Source: Flavobacterium sp. (lineage in GTDB: Bacteria; Bacteroidota; Bacteroidia; Flavobacteriales; Flavobacteriaceae). Taken from it: 64,000 nucleotides of DNA. The notes below the pieces were generated by a model, which searched no databases, had not been told where the DNA came from, and was given only the letters and a program-made list of their open reading frames with translations. The position numbers and the translations under genes were made by a program. Each line of letters begins with the position of its first letter. The stretch's first letter is position 1. Positions 61,264 to 64,000 of the stretch are shown one piece after another. Where the stretch lies: contig NZ_JAIXUB010000025.1 of assembly GCF_027484205.1 (NCBI RefSeq), positions 124,001-188,000 on the forward strand, read 5' to 3'.

Positions 61264-63266
61264 GATAATTCTAGTGTTATAATTGTGTTTTTGATAATAG
61301 GTTGTCCGGCTTGAATCGATTGATTTTTAACCTTTCCAATTCCTTTTACTTTTACTTTAATTCCTAAATTTTCCAAAAGTGCTACTGCATCCATTCCTGG
61401 CATTCCTTTTAGATTAGGAATTTTACTTTTTACATTTTGTGCTTTTGTAAAATATTCTTGATATTTAGATTCTTGTTTGGCTACTTTTTTATCAAGATTT
61501 TTTATTTCGTTAGTTGACGGTGCATCTGTGAAAATCTTTTGAGCAATTCTCTTGAAAACTGGTCCGGCAACATCTGCACCATAATAGTTATTCATTGAAG
61601 TATTTGGCTTATGAACCACAACAATGCAAGAATATTTTGGATGCTCTGCAGGAAAATAACCCACAAATGATGAAATATAATATTTATCACTTCCGCCATT
61701 TGTTCCATAACCAGCCGCAGCAGTTCCTGTTTTTCCTGCCATTGAAAAATCTTTAGAATACAATTTTTCAGCTGTACCTCTTTTTACCACATTGGCTAAA
61801 AGAGCTTTTAATTTTTTTATTGTGACATCTGAACAAATCTTCGGATTGATAATTTGTTTATCATATTTCTTAATGGTTTTATTCCATTCTTTAATTTCAG
61901 AAACGAATTGTGGCTTTACCATTACTCCGTTATTTGCAACAGCATTATATAATGTCAAAGTCTGTAAAGGCGTCACTGCAACGTTGTATCCAAAAGCCAT
62001 CCAAGGCAATGTATTAGGATTCCAACTATCATCTGATGGCTGATGAACTATTGGTTTACCTTCACCTTGAAATGGTAATCCAAGCGGTTTGTTTAATCCT
62101 AAATTATTGATTCTGTTTACAAATTGCTCTGGATTATTTTTATAATTCTCTACAACTGCTTGAACCAAAATGGTATTAGATGAAACTTCAAAACCTTTTC
62201 CAAGAGAAATTTTTCCATAACCACCTTCGTGAGAATCACGCACTTTTTTTCCTCTATAGGTAATGATTCCGCCGTTACTATCATAAACCTTAGATGTATC
62301 TACTTTATTATCGTCTAAAAGCGCAATCATATCAACCAATTTGAAAGTAGAACCAGGTTCGTGCGATTCTGCTACAGCATAATTTATAGTTTCATAATAA
62401 TTGCCAGACTTCTCGTCTCTTCCTAAATTAGAAATCGCTTTTACTTGACCAGTTTTAGTTTCCATTACAACAACACAACCATGTTCTGCGCCATATTCTT
62501 CAAGTTGTTTTAACAAGGCATGATGCGCAATATCTTGAATGTATACATCAATAGTGGAAATTACATCGTATCCATCTTGTGGATCAACTTCGTTTTGGTC
62601 ACGAATAGGTTTCCATTGTCCTTTTGCAATCTTTTGTTTTAAAACTTTTCCGTCTTTTCCGTTTAGATATTTACCAAAAGCACCTTCAATTCCAACTCTT
62701 TTTAGTTGACCATTTTCATCGATTCTTTCGTAACCAATGGTTCTTTCTGCGATTTTACCGATTGGATGTTCTCGTACTGTTTTTTGCTCCACAATAATTC
62801 CACCTTTGTAAGCACCTTTGTTGAAAAGTGGAAATTTTTTAATTTTTGAATATTCTGTGTAACTTAAATCCTCAGCAATTAGAGTGTATCTACTTTTATT
62901 AGCACGTGCTTTTCTCAATAATGATTGATAATGAGAAGTTGGTTTTCCTAATAATTTAGACAAACTCATTGCTAACGAATCGGCTTTGCTTTCGAAATCC
63001 TCAGATTTTGGCGCAACAGCATCAAAACGAATAGTATAATTAGGAATTGATGTTGCTAACAAACTACCATCTGATGAATAAATATTTCCTTTATTTGCTG
63101 GAATTACGAAAGTTTTAACCGTTCTATCTTTGGCTAATTTTCTATAATAGTCGCCTTCTACCCACTGTATGTTAGTAAGTTTTATGGTTATCGCTAACGC
63201 CATCAAAAAAATGATGAACGCCATCAGATAAATTCTGTAAGAGATATTTTTATCTTCTACTGCCAT
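61260..63266 (-). CDS. ftsI: Penicillin-binding protein FtsI (PBP3-type) with PASTA domain
   Basis: The 668-residue transpeptidase crosslinks septal peptidoglycan. It has one membrane segment (~10-30), a dimerisation domain and the active-site triad. The triad is SxxK at S306-K309 in HEPGSTFKLVD, SSN in FEVSSNTILVQAV (~363), and KTG in MAGKTGTAAAGYG. One PASTA domain (~612-668: IPNLKGMPGMDAVALLENLGIKVKVKG) ends the protein. It overlaps ftsL by ten bases and murE by four. Confidence 0.96.
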   Translation of the reverse strand: MAVEDKNISYRIYLMAFIIFLMALAITIKLTNIQWVEGDYYRKLAKDRTVKTFVIPANKGNIYSSDGSLLATSIPNYTIRFDAVAPKSEDFESKADSLAMSLSKLLGKPTSHYQSLLRKARANKSRYTLIAEDLSYTEYSKIKKFPLFNKGAYKGGIIVEQKTVREHPIGKIAERTIGYERIDENGQLKRVGIEGAFGKYLNGKDGKVLKQKIAKGQWKPIRDQNEVDPQDGYDVISTIDVYIQDIAHHALLKQLEEYGAEHGCVVVMETKTGQVKAISNLGRDEKSGNYYETINYAVAESHEPGSTFKLVDMIALLDDNKVDTSKVYDSNGGIITYRGKKVRDSHEGGYGKISLGKGFEVSSNTILVQAVVENYKNNPEQFVNRINNLGLNKPLGLPFQGEGKPIVHQPSDDSWNPNTLPWMAFGYNVAVTPLQTLTLYNAVANNGVMVKPQFVSEIKEWNKTIKKYDKQIINPKICSDVTIKKLKALLANVVKRGTAEKLYSKDFSMAGKTGTAAAGYGTNGGSDKYYISSFVGYFPAEHPKYSCIVVVHKPNTSMNNYYGADVAGPVFKRIAQKIFTDAPSTNEIKNLDKKVAKQESKYQEYFTKAQNVKSKIPNLKGMPGMDAVALLENLGIKVKVKGIGKVKNQSIQAGQPIIKNTIITLELS

Positions 63267-63604
63267 ATTTTTTTAAAGAAACTTTTTTCTTCTGGTTGTT
63301 TAACTTTTATTTTTTGTGGCGGAACCTGAGATGGAAATATATTTCTGGCTTCCATCTTTTTTGAAACGGTAGATTCCATTTTTAACTTCATTAACTCCGA
63401 ACGTCTGTCAACAAATTCAGAACGCAATTCTTTAACTTCGTTTGTTAAATCAGCGATTTTGAATATTTTTTGTTCAAATCGGTGTGTATTTGCAATCATG
63501 ATTATGGCAAGTACAATTAAAAACACTATGAAACGCCAATTTTTAGTAGCGTCTTCATTGACAAGAAATCTTGCTTTTAGTATGTTGTAAATTCCAATTT
63601 TCAT
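63257..63604 (-). CDS. FtsL-like cell division protein
   Basis: The 115-residue protein has one membrane helix (FIVFLIVLAIIMIANTHRF, ~27-45). A coiled-coil segment follows (IADLTNEVKELRSEFVDRRSELMKLKMES), the FtsL plan. FtsL sequences are barely conserved, so the call relies on size, topology and place between rsmH and ftsI. A C-terminal Lys/Pro-rich tail extends past the coiled coil. It overlaps ftsI by ten bases. Confidence 0.85.
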   Translation of the reverse strand: MKIGIYNILKARFLVNEDATKNWRFIVFLIVLAIIMIANTHRFEQKIFKIADLTNEVKELRSEFVDRRSELMKLKMESTVSKKMEARNIFPSQVPPQKIKVKQPEEKSFFKKIWQ

Positions 63605-63605
63605 A

Positions 63606-63658
63606 TTAGTTAGTGTTCAGTGCTCAGTATTCAGTGTTCAGTTATTTTCAATTTGAAA
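63606..63658 (-). repeat. TTCAGTG word repeat, rsmH-ftsL spacer
   Basis: TTAGTGTTCAGTGCTCAGTATTC, then AGTGTTCAGTT followed by GAAAACTGCTAACT, reuses the CAGTG/CACTG words seen upstream of ftsA at 50870. Confidence 0.65.
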
Positions 63659-63666
63659 ACTGCTAA

Positions 63667-64000
63667 CTATTTCTTCTCTGCTATTCTTAACTTTGCGCTT
63701 CTTGCTCGATTGTTTATTTTTATTTCTCCTTCCGTTGGAACAATTAGTTTTCCTATTAATTTGAATGGAACTGAAAAATTTCCGAAGAAATCGCGTTCCG
63801 GTTCGCCCTCAAACATTCCGTTTTTCATGAATCTTTTTACTAATCTATCTTCTAGAGAATGATATGAAATCACACTTAATCTTCCTTCAGGTTTTAAAAC
63901 ATCTAAAGATTGTTCTAAGAATTCTTTCAAAACATCCATTTCTTGATTCACCTCAATTCTAATTGCTTGATAGATTTGAGCCAAAATTTTATTTTTAAAT
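63667..64000 (-). CDS. rsmH: 16S rRNA (cytosine1402-N4)-methyltransferase RsmH, C-terminal part
   Basis: Only the last ~111 residues are in the window. The gene continues beyond base 64000. ILAQIYQAIRIEVNQEMDVLKEFLEQSLDVLKPEGRLSVISYHSLEDRLVKRFM is the conserved RsmH C-terminal half, and RARSAKLRIAEK is its end. The frame is open to the window edge, and the TTG at 63984 inside it is not a start. It methylates C1402 of 16S rRNA and heads this part of the dcw cluster. Confidence 0.95.
   Translation of the reverse strand, partial: FKNKILAQIYQAIRIEVNQEMDVLKEFLEQSLDVLKPEGRLSVISYHSLEDRLVKRFMKNGMFEGEPERDFFGNFSVPFKLIGKLIVPTEGEIKINNRARSAKLRIAEKK

Noticed and set aside
63982..63984. TTG at 63984 as the start of a short rsmH-like gene
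   Set aside because: The frame stays open to the window edge and the upstream residues fit RsmH, so the gene is simply cut by the window.

Overview
The window is a stretch of chromosome from a member of the Flavobacteriaceae (Bacteroidota), most likely Flavobacterium or a close relative. The evidence is low GC, Bacteroidota-type -7 promoter elements (TAnnTTTG), a GLPGLI/TonB-receptor pair, a short RpoD without region 1.1, a DUF4249 lipoprotein, and a dcw cluster whose FtsZ and MraY carry the long extensions usual in this phylum. I ran no database searches. Family names come from motifs and from recall of the families.

Layout. 1-9.2 kb: an HTTM-like membrane protein, a secreted thioredoxin-like/TPR protein, a GLPGLI protein with its TonB-dependent receptor, and a secreted protein coupled to a deoxynucleoside kinase. 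9.2-15.7 kb: a minus-strand operon (GH20 hexosaminidase, glycosylasparaginase, CutC, GH2 beta-mannosidase) that looks like an N-glycan core degradation set. 15.8-19.1 kb: a membrane pyrophosphatase with a Cys-rich tail beside a soluble pyrophosphatase. 19.2-30.5 kb: housekeeping genes (DoxX, DNA glycosylase, DUF5686 protein, PDH E1-beta, EtfBA, bifunctional nuclease, ThyA, RpsO, Pnp). 30.6-40.3 kb: an accessory block between pnp and rpoD. 40.3-46.5 kb: DUF2339 protein, rpoD, rpe and a CBS protein. 46.7-48.3 kb: an MtfA-like peptidase, tRNA-Arg and a YqeY-like protein. 48.7-64 kb: the dcw cluster on the minus strand (rsmH, ftsL, ftsI, murE, mraY, murD, ftsW, murG, murC, ftsQ, ftsA, ftsZ), with rsmH cut by the window end.

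The accessory block is the most unusual part. An HTH regulator faces a lipoprotein/outer-membrane-protein pair, and two copies of one palindromic operator sit on the two promoters. Downstream is a tightly coupled four-gene envelope cassette: a small secreted protein, an STN-TonB receptor, a DUF4249 lipoprotein, and an MG2-like protein that ends in a TonB-plug-like module without a barrel. After it lies a chimeric relic. The promoter, ribosome site and first ~50 codons of rpoD (dead, with a stop at codon 2) are fused at a CGTGC microhomology to the 3' end of an HTH-regulator paralogue. Near-identical terminators bracket the regulator part of the block. Together these are traces of repeated insertion and recombination in a pnp-rpoD interval.

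The window also holds a family of three long hairpin elements sharing AGCCCTGA...GGAAAGCAGG ends, a MITE-like element with 27-bp inverted termini, a 73-bp tandem array at the rpoD terminator, REP-like sequences, and several intergenic spacers made of reiterated short words (CACGAAT, CTTGAAAC, TTCAGTG, TTAGTGA).
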